Shown here: piece by piece, positions 6,982 through 13,912 of the stretch
How the letters are laid out: each line of letters begins with the position of its first letter
Numbering within the stretch: position 1 is the stretch's first letter
NCBI GenBank assembly: GCA_029007475.1
Contig: JAQXHW010000129.1
Coordinates: 1-18,238, forward strand
DNA length: 18,238 bases
Direction of reading: 5' to 3'
From: Oscillospiraceae bacterium
Lineage (GTDB): Bacteria > Bacillota > Clostridia > Oscillospirales > Acutalibacteraceae
Notes under the pieces: model-generated
Told to the model about the DNA's origin: nothing
Databases searched by the model: none
What the model saw: only the letters and a program-made list of their open reading frames with translations
Position numbers and translations under genes: made by a program

Positions 6982-7840
6982 AATTATTTTTCCTTTCGAG
7001 GCATAACACTTCGTCTTGTTTTTTTGGGAGTCCTAAAAGAACTATGTTATCCAATATATCCTTAAATTTATACTTATCAATCAAATTGTAGGCTGAGGTT
7101 AAAAGATATACAGATTGAGATAGCAGCTCATTTGCATACTGCATAGACTCAGATTTGGGGAGCTTTAGCTTTTCATAGATAGGATTAAAGCTCTTTCTCT
7201 TAATATCCTCGTCTATATCTGCGGCGGCATCCATAAGGTAAATCCATTTTCCCAGATGATATCCGAACTGAGCATATACGGGTTTTAGCTTTTCCTCTGG
7301 AGCCTCAAGAGAAAACACGGTTTCCAAGAGCTTCGCCGTAGGCTCTGCCGATTCGTCAATGCAGGCTCGCTTTTCCTGAGCTTTACATTGCATTTCGTAC
7401 ATTTTCTCGCATGCCCTTAAGTATTCGGGATACTTCTTTCCGGCTTTTTTCTTTATGTGGGAAAAGTAGGGTCTTAAGAGAGTATAACCGGTTTTACTGA
7501 AAAAGCCGCCGTCGTCAATATTGTCAATCAGCTTATAGTAAGCCATTATAACCAACAAAGCAGAAGCCTTGCCCAGAGAGTCGCCGGACTCTGCATTGGA
7601 TACATAATTGCAGGCTTTCAAAGGATTACAGCAACAACGCTTCCTCTTTATACAGAGTTTGTCCTCACTTTTTGACATACTCAGAAGCGCGAAAAAGGTC
7701 AGGTCATAATTCAAAAGAAATCGGGAGAAAAAACGGTAGTCCCTGCCAAGACGTTTGCAAAGGGAGCAATAGACAGCTTTGTAGGTTTCGTAGTCCTTAA
7801 TTTTCATCTCTGCCTTATTGACACAAACATAGCCGAACAC
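6974..7840 (-). CDS. DUF5685 family protein with paired Asp-rich motifs
   Basis: This 288-residue, mostly helical cytosolic protein opens with FGYVCVNKAEMKIKDYETY, typical of DUF5685. Cysteines cluster at Cys25/Cys28 (YCSLCKRLG) and Cys63-Cys77 (CCCNPLKAC). Two acidic motifs stand out: KLIDNIDDGG (Asp106, Asp109, Asp110) and, about 100 residues later, DAAADIDEDIKRKSFNP (Asp204, 208, 210, 212). The start is GTG at 7840, not the in-frame ATG at 7876. AGAGGAG lies eight bases before the GTG, the family begins at this point, and the likely -10 box (7870-7865) is downstream of the ATG, which therefore would not be transcribed. It heads a unit with the J-protein (8 bp overlap) and a small membrane protein. 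No function is established; the motif spacing suggests a prenyl-synthase-type helical fold. Confidence 0.85.
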   Translation of the reverse strand: MFGYVCVNKAEMKIKDYETYKAVYCSLCKRLGRDYRFFSRFLLNYDLTFFALLSMSKSEDKLCIKRKRCCCNPLKACNYVSNAESGDSLGKASALLVIMAYYKLIDNIDDGGFFSKTGYTLLRPYFSHIKKKAGKKYPEYLRACEKMYEMQCKAQEKRACIDESAEPTAKLLETVFSLEAPEEKLKPVYAQFGYHLGKWIYLMDAAADIDEDIKRKSFNPIYEKLKLPKSESMQYANELLSQSVYLLTSAYNLIDKYKFKDILDNIVLLGLPKKQDEVLCLERKNNYE

Positions 7841-7864
7841 AAACCCAACTCCTCTCCATTTTCT

Positions 7865-7892
7865 ATTATACGCCATTATAATTATAATTCAA
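7865..7892 (-). promoter_or_regulatory. sigma-A-type promoter for the DUF5685 unit
   Basis: On the minus strand, TTGAAT (7892-7887) and TATAAT (7870-7865) are spaced 16 bp apart. Transcription would begin near 7858, giving a leader of about 18 bases that contains AGAGGAG ahead of the GTG at 7840. The surrounding sequence is AT-rich, so the -35 box is less certain than the -10. Confidence 0.6.
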
Positions 7893-7916
7893 TAGGAATT
7901 TATCTTGGTGAACATC

Positions 7917-7945
7917 TTGTAAATTTTGTATTTAAGAAGTATAAT
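7917..7945 (+). promoter_or_regulatory. sigma-A-type promoter for the HAD/alkaline phosphatase operon
   Basis: TTGTAA (7917-7922) and TATAAT (7940-7945) are 17 bp apart. Transcription would start near 7952, about 20 bases before the ATG at 7974, with GGAG seven bases upstream of it. It is back to back with the DUF5685 promoter, leaving 24 bp between the two -35 boxes where one regulator could affect both. I see no clear direct-repeat Pho box. Confidence 0.65.
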
Positions 7946-7973
7946 TATGGTAAAATAAAATCGGAGCAAAGAT

Positions 7974-8534
7974 ATGAACGTCTACGACTTTGACAAAACC
8001 ATATATAAATCCGACAGCACTGCGGATTTCTACCTTTTTTCTTTAAGAAGGCATCCGAAAATTCTTGCCCTGCTCCCCTCTCTGCTTAAGGCCTACTTAA
8101 GATTTTACATATTTAGAAAGGGAAGCAAGACCGAATTCAAAGAAAAAATGATGAGATTTGTCACCAAAGTGAATATGGAAAAGGATCTTGAGGACTTTTG
8201 GAAAACTCACAAAAGGAAAATTAAGAACTTTTACATAGAGCAAAAACAAGAGGATGACGTAATTATCTCTGCCTCTCCCCGATTCCTGCTTGAGCCTATT
8301 TGCAGGGAGCTTGGTATAAAGCATCTCTTGGCATCTGAGGTTTCTCCGAAAACAGGAAAATTTTCGGGACTTAACTGTCACGGAGAGGAAAAGGTCAGAA
8401 GATTTCGAAAGGTATTTCAAAATGCTCAAATTGATGAATTTTACTCTGACAGTTACAGCGATACTCCTTTAGCAAGAATCTCAACAACCGCCTTTATTGT
8501 CAAAGGCGACAAGATAAACCCATGGAAATTTTAG
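7974..8534 (+). CDS. HAD-IB family phosphatase
   Basis: This is a 186-residue haloacid-dehalogenase-superfamily hydrolase with all four motifs. Motif I is DFDKT (nucleophile Asp5, general acid Asp7), motif II is the serine in IISASP (Ser99), motif III is the lysine of GEEK (Lys140), and motif IV is DSYSD (Asp159, Asp163). The helical cap between motifs I and II (about residues 13-90) and the SASPRFLLEPI run match the HAD-IB (SerB-like) group. These enzymes act on small phosphorylated metabolites, but the substrate cannot be read from the sequence. It is cytosolic, without a signal peptide. GGAG precedes the ATG by seven bases. The alkaline phosphatase gene starts 11 bp after its stop, with that gene's ribosome site overlapping the stop codon, so the two form an operon. 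Confidence 0.88.
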   Translation: MNVYDFDKTIYKSDSTADFYLFSLRRHPKILALLPSLLKAYLRFYIFRKGSKTEFKEKMMRFVTKVNMEKDLEDFWKTHKRKIKNFYIEQKQEDDVIISASPRFLLEPICRELGIKHLLASEVSPKTGKFSGLNCHGEEKVRRFRKVFQNAQIDEFYSDSYSDTPLARISTTAFIVKGDKINPWKF

Positions 8535-8545
8535 GAGGTAAACCT

Positions 8546-9769
8546 ATGAAACTAAAAAAAATATCGGCAATTATCCTTGCACTTGTAATGCTTTTGGGCG
8601 TTACTGCCTGTACTGCACCCGCCTCAGAGCCGGCTAACGCTTCCACCGCTCCCATAGTTACTACTCAGGCAGTTGAAACCACGGCTGCCGAAATTGAGAG
8701 CGACAAGCTAAACTGGGCAGAACCCCACGTATACAACCTCTCAGAGGACGAGGAAGTTAAGAATATTATTCTCCTTATCGGCGACGGTATGGGCGAAAAC
8801 ATTATTAAAAACGCAGAAATAGTCAAGGGCGATGCTCTCGCTATGCAGACTATGCCCCATTCCTGCTATGTTGGTACTGACAACGCCTTAGGCAAGGTTA
8901 CCGACAGCGCCGCCGCTTCCACGGCTATAAGCACAGGAGTTAAAACCCGCAATCAGCTTGTCGGTTTAGACGAGAACAGGAATCCCGTTGAGACAATCTG
9001 CGAATTTGCTATGGCAAGAGGTCTGAAGACAGGTCTTGTGGATACCCACGTTATCCCCCACGCTACTCCCGCAGGTATGGCTACCCACAGCTCCGACAGA
9101 GGTCTCTACAACTCAATCCTCAGCGATATGCTGAAAATGGGAATTAATGTGCTGCTCGGCGGAGGTCAAGAATATATTGACACCCAAAAAATGCAGAAGC
9201 GAATTGCGGACTGCGGCTATACATACGTCCAGACCACCGAGGAGCTTGCAAAAGTTCCTTCCGATACCGAGAAACTACTGGGTGGCTTTGCATATCAGGA
9301 CCTCAACGCAAGCAAAAATCCCTCGCTCACAACTATGTGTGCTAAGGCACTTGAGCTGTTAGAGGGCGATGAGGGCTTCTTCCTTATGGTTGAAGCAAGC
9401 CACGTTGACATCTACGAGGCAAAGCTCGACATGGACAAAACCATTGACGAAATGATGGCTTTTGATAAATGCATTGACTACGTACTCAGTTGGGCTCAGA
9501 GCCACCCGGGAACCTTGGTCATCGTTACCGCTGACCATGAAACCGGCGGCGTTACAGTTCCCGAAAGCGGTAAGGCTGAGGACGTTAACGCCGACTGCTT
9601 CACCTCAGGAGGCGAACACACCGGTGCTGACGTTTTGCTCTTTGCCGCAGGCGCACGGTCCGGAAAGCTTTTTACTGAGGATAAAATTGAAAACACCGAT
9701 ATTTCAAAAATCATGAAAAAGGCATTAAACGATACCTACGGAGAGAAACCCGAATTTATCTTTGAGTAA
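8546..9769 (+). CDS. lipoprotein alkaline phosphatase (PhoA family)
   Basis: The 407-residue protein has a lipoprotein signal (lipobox ending at Cys22) and a Thr/Ala-rich linker, so it should release phosphate from phosphomonoesters on the outer membrane face. The alkaline phosphatase core is clear: metal-binding Asp80 in IGDGMG, nucleophile Ser121 in TDSAAAST, HATPAG (Thr174), Glu283 in MVEAS, Asp288, Asp330-His331 in TADHETGG, and His358 in EHTG. Gapless comparison with the canonical pattern EGxxIDxxxH puts Ala292 where a zinc-ligand histidine is expected; His286, two residues before Asp288, is a possible substitute. The ATG at 8546 was chosen because AGGAGG lies seven bases before it; an upstream frame-extending start inside the HAD gene has none. 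It is the second gene of a phosphatase operon. Confidence 0.92.
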   Translation: MKLKKISAIILALVMLLGVTACTAPASEPANASTAPIVTTQAVETTAAEIESDKLNWAEPHVYNLSEDEEVKNIILLIGDGMGENIIKNAEIVKGDALAMQTMPHSCYVGTDNALGKVTDSAAASTAISTGVKTRNQLVGLDENRNPVETICEFAMARGLKTGLVDTHVIPHATPAGMATHSSDRGLYNSILSDMLKMGINVLLGGGQEYIDTQKMQKRIADCGYTYVQTTEELAKVPSDTEKLLGGFAYQDLNASKNPSLTTMCAKALELLEGDEGFFLMVEASHVDIYEAKLDMDKTIDEMMAFDKCIDYVLSWAQSHPGTLVIVTADHETGGVTVPESGKAEDVNADCFTSGGEHTGADVLLFAAGARSGKLFTEDKIENTDISKIMKKALNDTYGEKPEFIFE

Positions 9770-9788
9770 CTTTTATATAATAAACATT

Positions 9789-9819
9789 GGGGCTGTGACA
9801 CGATAAATGTCACAGCCCC
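9789..9819. terminator. shared intrinsic terminator between convergent genes
   Basis: A perfect 12-bp stem (GGGGCTGTGACA at 9789-9800, complement at 9808-9819) encloses a 7-base loop, 20 bp after the alkaline phosphatase stop. Neither side has a long T run (TTGCTGTTG on the plus strand, AATGTTTATTATA on the minus), but the stable stem between converging genes makes a bidirectional terminator the best reading. Confidence 0.75.
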
Positions 9820-9832
9820 TTGCTGTTGATGT

Positions 9833-9855
9833 AAAGCTAATATTTATATAGCTTT
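9833..9855. terminator. weak second hairpin, possible backup terminator
   Basis: AAAGCTA (9833-9839) and TAGCTTT (9849-9855) form a 7-bp stem with a 9-base AT loop, followed on the plus strand by TATT. It lies 55 bp after the ABC transporter stop on the minus strand. The stem is short and AT-rich, so this is tentative. Confidence 0.35.
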
Positions 9856-9909
9856 TATTCACTTTAGCATTTTGATTACAGAAGCAGTTATGCTTTTGGC
9901 TATCTCAAA

Positions 9910-12657
9910 TTACTTAGACCTTAAAGCTGTTACAGGGTCCATTCGGGACGCCTTCTTCGAGGGAATAAGACCACCGATAATGGTAAGAACCATGCTAAGT
10001 ACCACAAGTATTACTCCGCCTAAAACGGGAAGCACCGCATTAACCTCGGCTGTGCCTGCCACAGCATGAATAATTGCGTTTATCGGAATGAGAGAAAGGA
10101 GGGTTAATCCTACTCCTATGAGTCCCGAAAAGAGACCTACAATAAGGGTTTCGGAGATAAATACCTGAGATATATTCTTCTTGGAAGCACCCATAGCACG
10201 TAATATACCGATTTCGTTTGTTCTCTCAAGAACTGAAATATAGGTTATAATTCCAATCATGATTGAAGAAACAACCAAAGAAACGCTGACAAAGGCTATA
10301 AGCACATAGGAGATGATGTTTACGATAGTCGTAACAGAGGACATAAGAAGTCCTACATAATCGGTGTAAGTAATCTTATCTGTTTCGGCTACTCCTTTGT
10401 TATACTCTTCAATAGACTCTGAAATACCCTCTTTATCCTCGAAGTTGTCTGCGTAAATATTGATTGAGCTTGGTGCATCAAGGCTTACAACGCCGAATTT
10501 TGACATATTTTCGTCGTAATCGCCGGTGGAAATATAGTTCTTGTATATACTAAGGAGCATCTCGTCTTCGGGAGCAATCATATATTGGTCGAGCATAGCC
10601 GCAAGCTCAACCTCGCCTAATGAATTAAGCTGAGCGAGCTTCTCTTCATCACCCATATAGAGGGTCGAAACCATACTCTTAAACATCTTTGCCTTATCGC
10701 TGACACCCATGTTTGCGATATACTGCTTTGTGTCCTTTATTCTTTCCTCGTCATTTGCAGGAGAAAACTTCATGCCGTTTAAGACGTTAACATCCTTGCT
10801 GTTTAGCTGTGCTTTTACAACAGGACTCTCGTCTGTGTAGCTGATAAGGTAGTCGGTCAAAGTTCTCGAGTAGGCTATGTTACCCGTCAGCGTCAGGCTC
10901 TTCGCGTCCTTAACGGGTCTTATGATACCGGAAACCTTAAGTTCAACAGCTGACTCCATCAGCTTCTCAACTTCCTCTGTATCATTACCCAGGTAGGTAA
11001 AGGTACCATTTTCTTTTTCCTTGTATAAGTCACAGGTAGGAATAAGTGTAAAGGCCTTGTCCATCATTTCCTCATAGCTGAATATCTCTGTGGGTACCTT
11101 TACTTCCTCACCCTTTTCGATCTTCTTCATGAGAACTTCGTAATCGGAAGCAGGGAGCATTCCGAGCTTATAAAGGACGGTTATGGGAATCTCGTTATTC
11201 TCGTTCATAACCAAAACTACCTCGTTGTAATTCCGAGGCCAATCGCCCTCAATAACCTCGTAGTTATCGGTTATGATTCTGCTGAGTCCCTTACCGTCGC
11301 CCGCAGGTAAAAGCTCTGAGAAATTGCTGCTGTCGTGGAGAGAGGTCATTGCGCTTGTTGATGAGAAACCGACCTCGCTGAAAATCTGCTTCTCCATGTC
11401 CCTGATCTTATCGGATTTGGATGAATAGAGTGTGCTGCCGTCGGTGTTCACAAGCGTACCCTCGGGGTCGTAGGTAAATACACTGAATGAAGGATTGTAA
11501 GAGTAAACGACACCGTTTTCACCGATATACTTATGAATTTCACTATCGGGGTTATCGAGGTACTTCTTAAACTTGGTAAGGTTATTCTGTGTGAAGCTCG
11601 TAACCATTGTTGACTCAAGTTCAACTGCCTTGCCGTCAGAATAAACCGCATCTCTGTCGTGATGTAACTCATTCTCTGAGGAGACCTCTTGAGTGAGATT
11701 AATAAGGTCATTAATATTCATGGCCTTTTCCTCAATGGTTATGGGATATGAAGCCATAGTATCCCGCTGGATTGAGTTGATGTAATTATTAACTCCCGTT
11801 GAAAGGGAGAGAATAAGCGCAATTCCGATAATACCTATTGAGCCTGCAACAGAAGTAAGGGTTGTCCTTCCCTTCTTTGTGAGCAGGTTATTGAAGCTCA
11901 GGGTAAGAGCTGTTAAGCGCGACATAGAGGATTTACCCATGTTCTTATGAACTGCCTCTTTTGTCTCCTCTGCCTTAGGCTCATAGGGGTTGGTATCGCC
12001 GATAATTTTGCCGTCGCGGATATTAACTATTCTGTTAGCATAACGTTCAGCAAGCTCAGGATTATGGGTAACCATAACAACAAGTCTGTCAGAGGCTACT
12101 TCCTTCAGGAGCTCCATAACCTGAATACTGGTTTCTGAATCGAGAGCACCTGTCGGCTCGTCGGCAAGAAGCACATCAGGATTATTAACTAAGGCTCTTG
12201 CGATAGCAACTCTCTGCATCTGTCCGCCGGAAAGCTGATTGGGACGCTTGTGAAGCTGGTCCCCAAGGCCTACCTTCTCAAGCGCCTCCTTAGCACGTCT
12301 GCGGCGTTCCTTTCTCTTAACTCCTGAAATTGTAAGGGCAAGCTCTACGTTAGAGAGGATTGACTGGTGCTCAATAAGGTTATAGCTTTGAAAAACAAAG
12401 CCGATAGTATGATTTCGGTAGGAATCCCAATCACGGCTTTTGTACTTTTTGGTAGATATTCCGTTGATGATAAGCTCGCCGCTGTCGTAGCGGTCAAGTC
12501 CGCCTATAACATTGAGAAGGGTGGTTTTACCTGAGCCGGAAGGGCCTAAAATCGCCACAAATTCGTTATCTCTCAGGGCAAGACTCACATCATCAAGAGC
12601 AGTCTGAACAAGTTCGCCTGTTTTGTACTCCTTGTTCACATTCTTAATCTGAAGCAT
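9910..12657 (-). CDS. fused ABC transporter ATPase/FtsX-type permease (MacB-like)
   Basis: This 915-residue protein joins an ATPase and a permease. The ATPase occupies about residues 1-225: Walker A GPSGSGKT (38-45), Q-loop Gln90, signature LSGGQ (142-146), Walker B VLLADE (162-167) and switch His in VTHNPE. A first membrane helix follows (about 265-290), then a large extracellular region of roughly 470 residues, then three helices of an FtsX domain containing NEIGILRAMGASKKNISQVF. This matches the MacB/LolD type VII ABC group, which work as dimers and act mechanically on peptides, lipoproteins or wall enzymes rather than moving small solutes. AGGAGG lies seven bases before the ATG. No two-component system or bacteriocin gene is adjacent, so the substrate is unknown. 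It is a single-gene unit with two candidate promoters. Confidence 0.93.
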   Translation of the reverse strand: MLQIKNVNKEYKTGELVQTALDDVSLALRDNEFVAILGPSGSGKTTLLNVIGGLDRYDSGELIINGISTKKYKSRDWDSYRNHTIGFVFQSYNLIEHQSILSNVELALTISGVKRKERRRRAKEALEKVGLGDQLHKRPNQLSGGQMQRVAIARALVNNPDVLLADEPTGALDSETSIQVMELLKEVASDRLVVMVTHNPELAERYANRIVNIRDGKIIGDTNPYEPKAEETKEAVHKNMGKSSMSRLTALTLSFNNLLTKKGRTTLTSVAGSIGIIGIALILSLSTGVNNYINSIQRDTMASYPITIEEKAMNINDLINLTQEVSSENELHHDRDAVYSDGKAVELESTMVTSFTQNNLTKFKKYLDNPDSEIHKYIGENGVVYSYNPSFSVFTYDPEGTLVNTDGSTLYSSKSDKIRDMEKQIFSEVGFSSTSAMTSLHDSSNFSELLPAGDGKGLSRIITDNYEVIEGDWPRNYNEVVLVMNENNEIPITVLYKLGMLPASDYEVLMKKIEKGEEVKVPTEIFSYEEMMDKAFTLIPTCDLYKEKENGTFTYLGNDTEEVEKLMESAVELKVSGIIRPVKDAKSLTLTGNIAYSRTLTDYLISYTDESPVVKAQLNSKDVNVLNGMKFSPANDEERIKDTKQYIANMGVSDKAKMFKSMVSTLYMGDEEKLAQLNSLGEVELAAMLDQYMIAPEDEMLLSIYKNYISTGDYDENMSKFGVVSLDAPSSINIYADNFEDKEGISESIEEYNKGVAETDKITYTDYVGLLMSSVTTIVNIISYVLIAFVSVSLVVSSIMIGIITYISVLERTNEIGILRAMGASKKNISQVFISETLIVGLFSGLIGVGLTLLSLIPINAIIHAVAGTAEVNAVLPVLGGVILVVLSMVLTIIGGLIPSKKASRMDPVTALRSK

Positions 12658-12686
12658 ACATATACCTCCTGTTAAATTCTCGCTTT

Positions 12687-12715
12687 ATTATAACTTAAAA
12701 AATAGTGGGATACAA
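12687..12715 (-). promoter_or_regulatory. proximal promoter of the ABC transporter gene
   Basis: On the minus strand, TTGTAT (12715-12710) and a perfect TATAAT (12692-12687) are separated by 17 bp. The predicted transcript starts near 12680, about 22 bases before the ATG, leaving room for the AGGAGG ribosome site. Confidence 0.7.
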
Positions 12716-12763
12716 TGAATATTTTACCATATTTATTTTAATAAAATGTAAATATTGCTCCTA

Positions 12764-12792
12764 ATTATAGCATCACAAGGGAAATACCACAA
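12764..12792 (-). promoter_or_regulatory. distal promoter of the ABC transporter gene
   Basis: On the minus strand, TTGTGG (12792-12787) and TATAAT (12769-12764) are 17 bp apart, and the -10 is preceded by TGC (extended -10). It would give a leader of about 100 bases running through the dyad and the proximal promoter. Confidence 0.55.
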
Positions 12793-12942
12793 TATTTTAC
12801 GGGCAAAAACAGCAAAACATAATAATACCGCCCTTACTTGGTTTCACAATATCAAAAATCAAAAGTTCTTAGTTTTTTCGGCTAAAGGTATGTTCAATAT
12901 CTATTTCATTATCAAAGTACATTTTATCCATGTGAAAAAGAT

Positions 12943-12974
12943 AAAGGACAGGTGAGATTAGTCACCTGTCCTTT
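12943..12974 (-). terminator. intrinsic terminator of the cysteine-rich protein gene
   Basis: A perfect 13-bp stem (AAAGGACAGGTGA and its complement) with a 6-base loop begins 5 bp after the stop of the gene ending at 12980. On the minus strand it is followed by ATCTTTTT. The other strand also has a short T run. Confidence 0.8.
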
Positions 12975-12979
12975 TTAGC

Positions 12980-13804
12980 CTACTTACAACAACCGCCGCA
13001 GGAATCGCCTTGAGAATCACTCATGTTGGGAGGGAAAAACTCATCCTTGGGGAAATCAAGCCTCGAGAACACCTCACAGGGATTATCGGAAGAATTCCTG
13101 CACTCTTTTTCGGGAATACAGCAATCGTAGGAGGGCACGAGCAGCTGCACGTTTCTCTCAATCTGCACAATTGAGAACACTCCTAAGGACACCGTAACGA
13201 GCTTTTTACCAGTATGAGCAAAGTCGCCGCCGTAGCATTCGCAGAGCTTTACGGGAATTCGGCAAGGAGGACAAGACGGAACTGAGCCATGAACCAGCTT
13301 TGCTGAAAGCGCTATGGGCTTCGCAACCTGTACGGATGCTTTGGGAAGATTATTGTTCATGTCATTTTGTATGTCTATATCATCATGTGAACAGGTGCTT
13401 GAGAATACTTTTACGCTGCCCTCGCTGCCGTAGAGGATCACCTTTTTGTTAAATATTGTAAGTCCGTTTACTGAAGTCGGAGCACAACCGGGGGATGTGA
13501 AAACGTCAAGAGCAATATCAAAGAAATATGTCATATCCACAGAGTAAAAACCCTTATGGAACGGAACTGCTTCCAAATCCATGAGCACGGATATAACCTG
13601 TGCATCACGCAGACGCACACTTACCGCTGTGTCAATAATGCACTGTACCGCGTCGGTAAAGTAAACTATCAAATCTGAAAGACAGTCCTTATCTCCGCAG
13701 CTGTCATAAACTCGCTGAGCATCAATGCATACAGCCCTTGATTCTCCCTGTTCGCAATTTGAAGCAGAACTGCAAACATCGGCGGAATTTGTATTTTCTG
13801 CCAT
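12980..13804 (-). CDS. cysteine-rich protein of unknown function, candidate spore protein
   Basis: This 274-residue protein has no signal peptide or membrane segment. Cysteines cluster at both ends and in the middle: N-terminal Cys11, 17, 26, 36 and 41 (with YDSCGDKDCLSDL); PSCPPCRIPVKLCECYGG in the centre; and YDCCIPEKEC plus a terminal CGGCCK. Between them lie alternating hydrophobic/polar segments suggesting beta structure (GFYSVDMTYFFDIALDVF, VTVSLGVFSIVQIER). I do not recognise a named domain, though I think Clostridia carry relatives. Many cysteines without a secretion signal, together with the sigma-K-type promoter, fit a late mother-cell protein cross-linked into the spore coat. The ATG at 13804 was chosen because GGAGG lies seven bases upstream; a start ten codons earlier lacks one. 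It is monocistronic, bounded by terminators on both sides. The coat role is an inference. Confidence 0.8.
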   Translation of the reverse strand: MAENTNSADVCSSASNCEQGESRAVCIDAQRVYDSCGDKDCLSDLIVYFTDAVQCIIDTAVSVRLRDAQVISVLMDLEAVPFHKGFYSVDMTYFFDIALDVFTSPGCAPTSVNGLTIFNKKVILYGSEGSVKVFSSTCSHDDIDIQNDMNNNLPKASVQVAKPIALSAKLVHGSVPSCPPCRIPVKLCECYGGDFAHTGKKLVTVSLGVFSIVQIERNVQLLVPSYDCCIPEKECRNSSDNPCEVFSRLDFPKDEFFPPNMSDSQGDSCGGCCK

Positions 13805-13852
13805 AAAACTACCTCCATACATAATTAATGCCAATAAAACTTCGGCTACTGA

Positions 13853-13881
13853 TATAGTATGGAAACTCAGAAAAAAGTGTG
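13853..13881 (-). promoter_or_regulatory. sigma-K-type sporulation promoter
   Basis: On the minus strand, CACA (13881-13878), a 16-bp spacer and CATACTATA (13861-13853) match the Bacillus sigma-K consensus mACm-N16-CATAnnnTA at every defined position. No good sigma-A promoter is visible in the 100 bp before the cysteine-rich gene. The predicted start near 13845 gives a leader of about 40 bases with GGAGG. The consensus is from Bacillus subtilis; its use in this organism is inferred. Confidence 0.6.
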
Positions 13882-13908
13882 AAAAAAAGCTCCTGAAACA
13901 GGAGCTTT
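13882..13908 (-). terminator. intrinsic terminator of the pcrA-like gene
   Basis: A 10-bp stem, AAAGCTCCTG with its complement CAGGAGCTTT and a 3-base loop, starts 5 bp after the helicase stop. On the minus strand it runs into seven T residues. It ends exactly where the sigma-K-type -35 element begins. Confidence 0.88.
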
Positions 13909-13912
13909 ATAA

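Larger units (their letters stand above)
12658..12979. other. 322-bp intergenic region: tandem promoters, AT-rich dyad, terminator
   Basis: This AT-rich gap holds two minus-strand promoters for the ABC gene and, at its right end, the terminator of the cysteine-rich gene. Between the promoters lies an imperfect dyad, ATATTTA (12729-12735) and TAAATAT (12749-12755), around TTTTA-A-TAAAA. In such AT-rich sequence the dyad could be chance, but its place between two promoters would suit an operator. From 12793 to 12942 I see nothing convincing. Confidence 0.5.

Noticed and set aside
7841..7876. An upstream ATG extending the DUF5685 protein by 12 residues
   Set aside because: The likely -10 box lies downstream of this ATG, it lacks a ribosome site, and the family motif begins at the GTG.
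12755..12955. A 66-codon plus-strand open frame in the intergenic region
   Set aside because: It has no ribosome site, covers a minus-strand promoter and a terminator, and its product is low-complexity from AT-rich DNA with no recognisable features.
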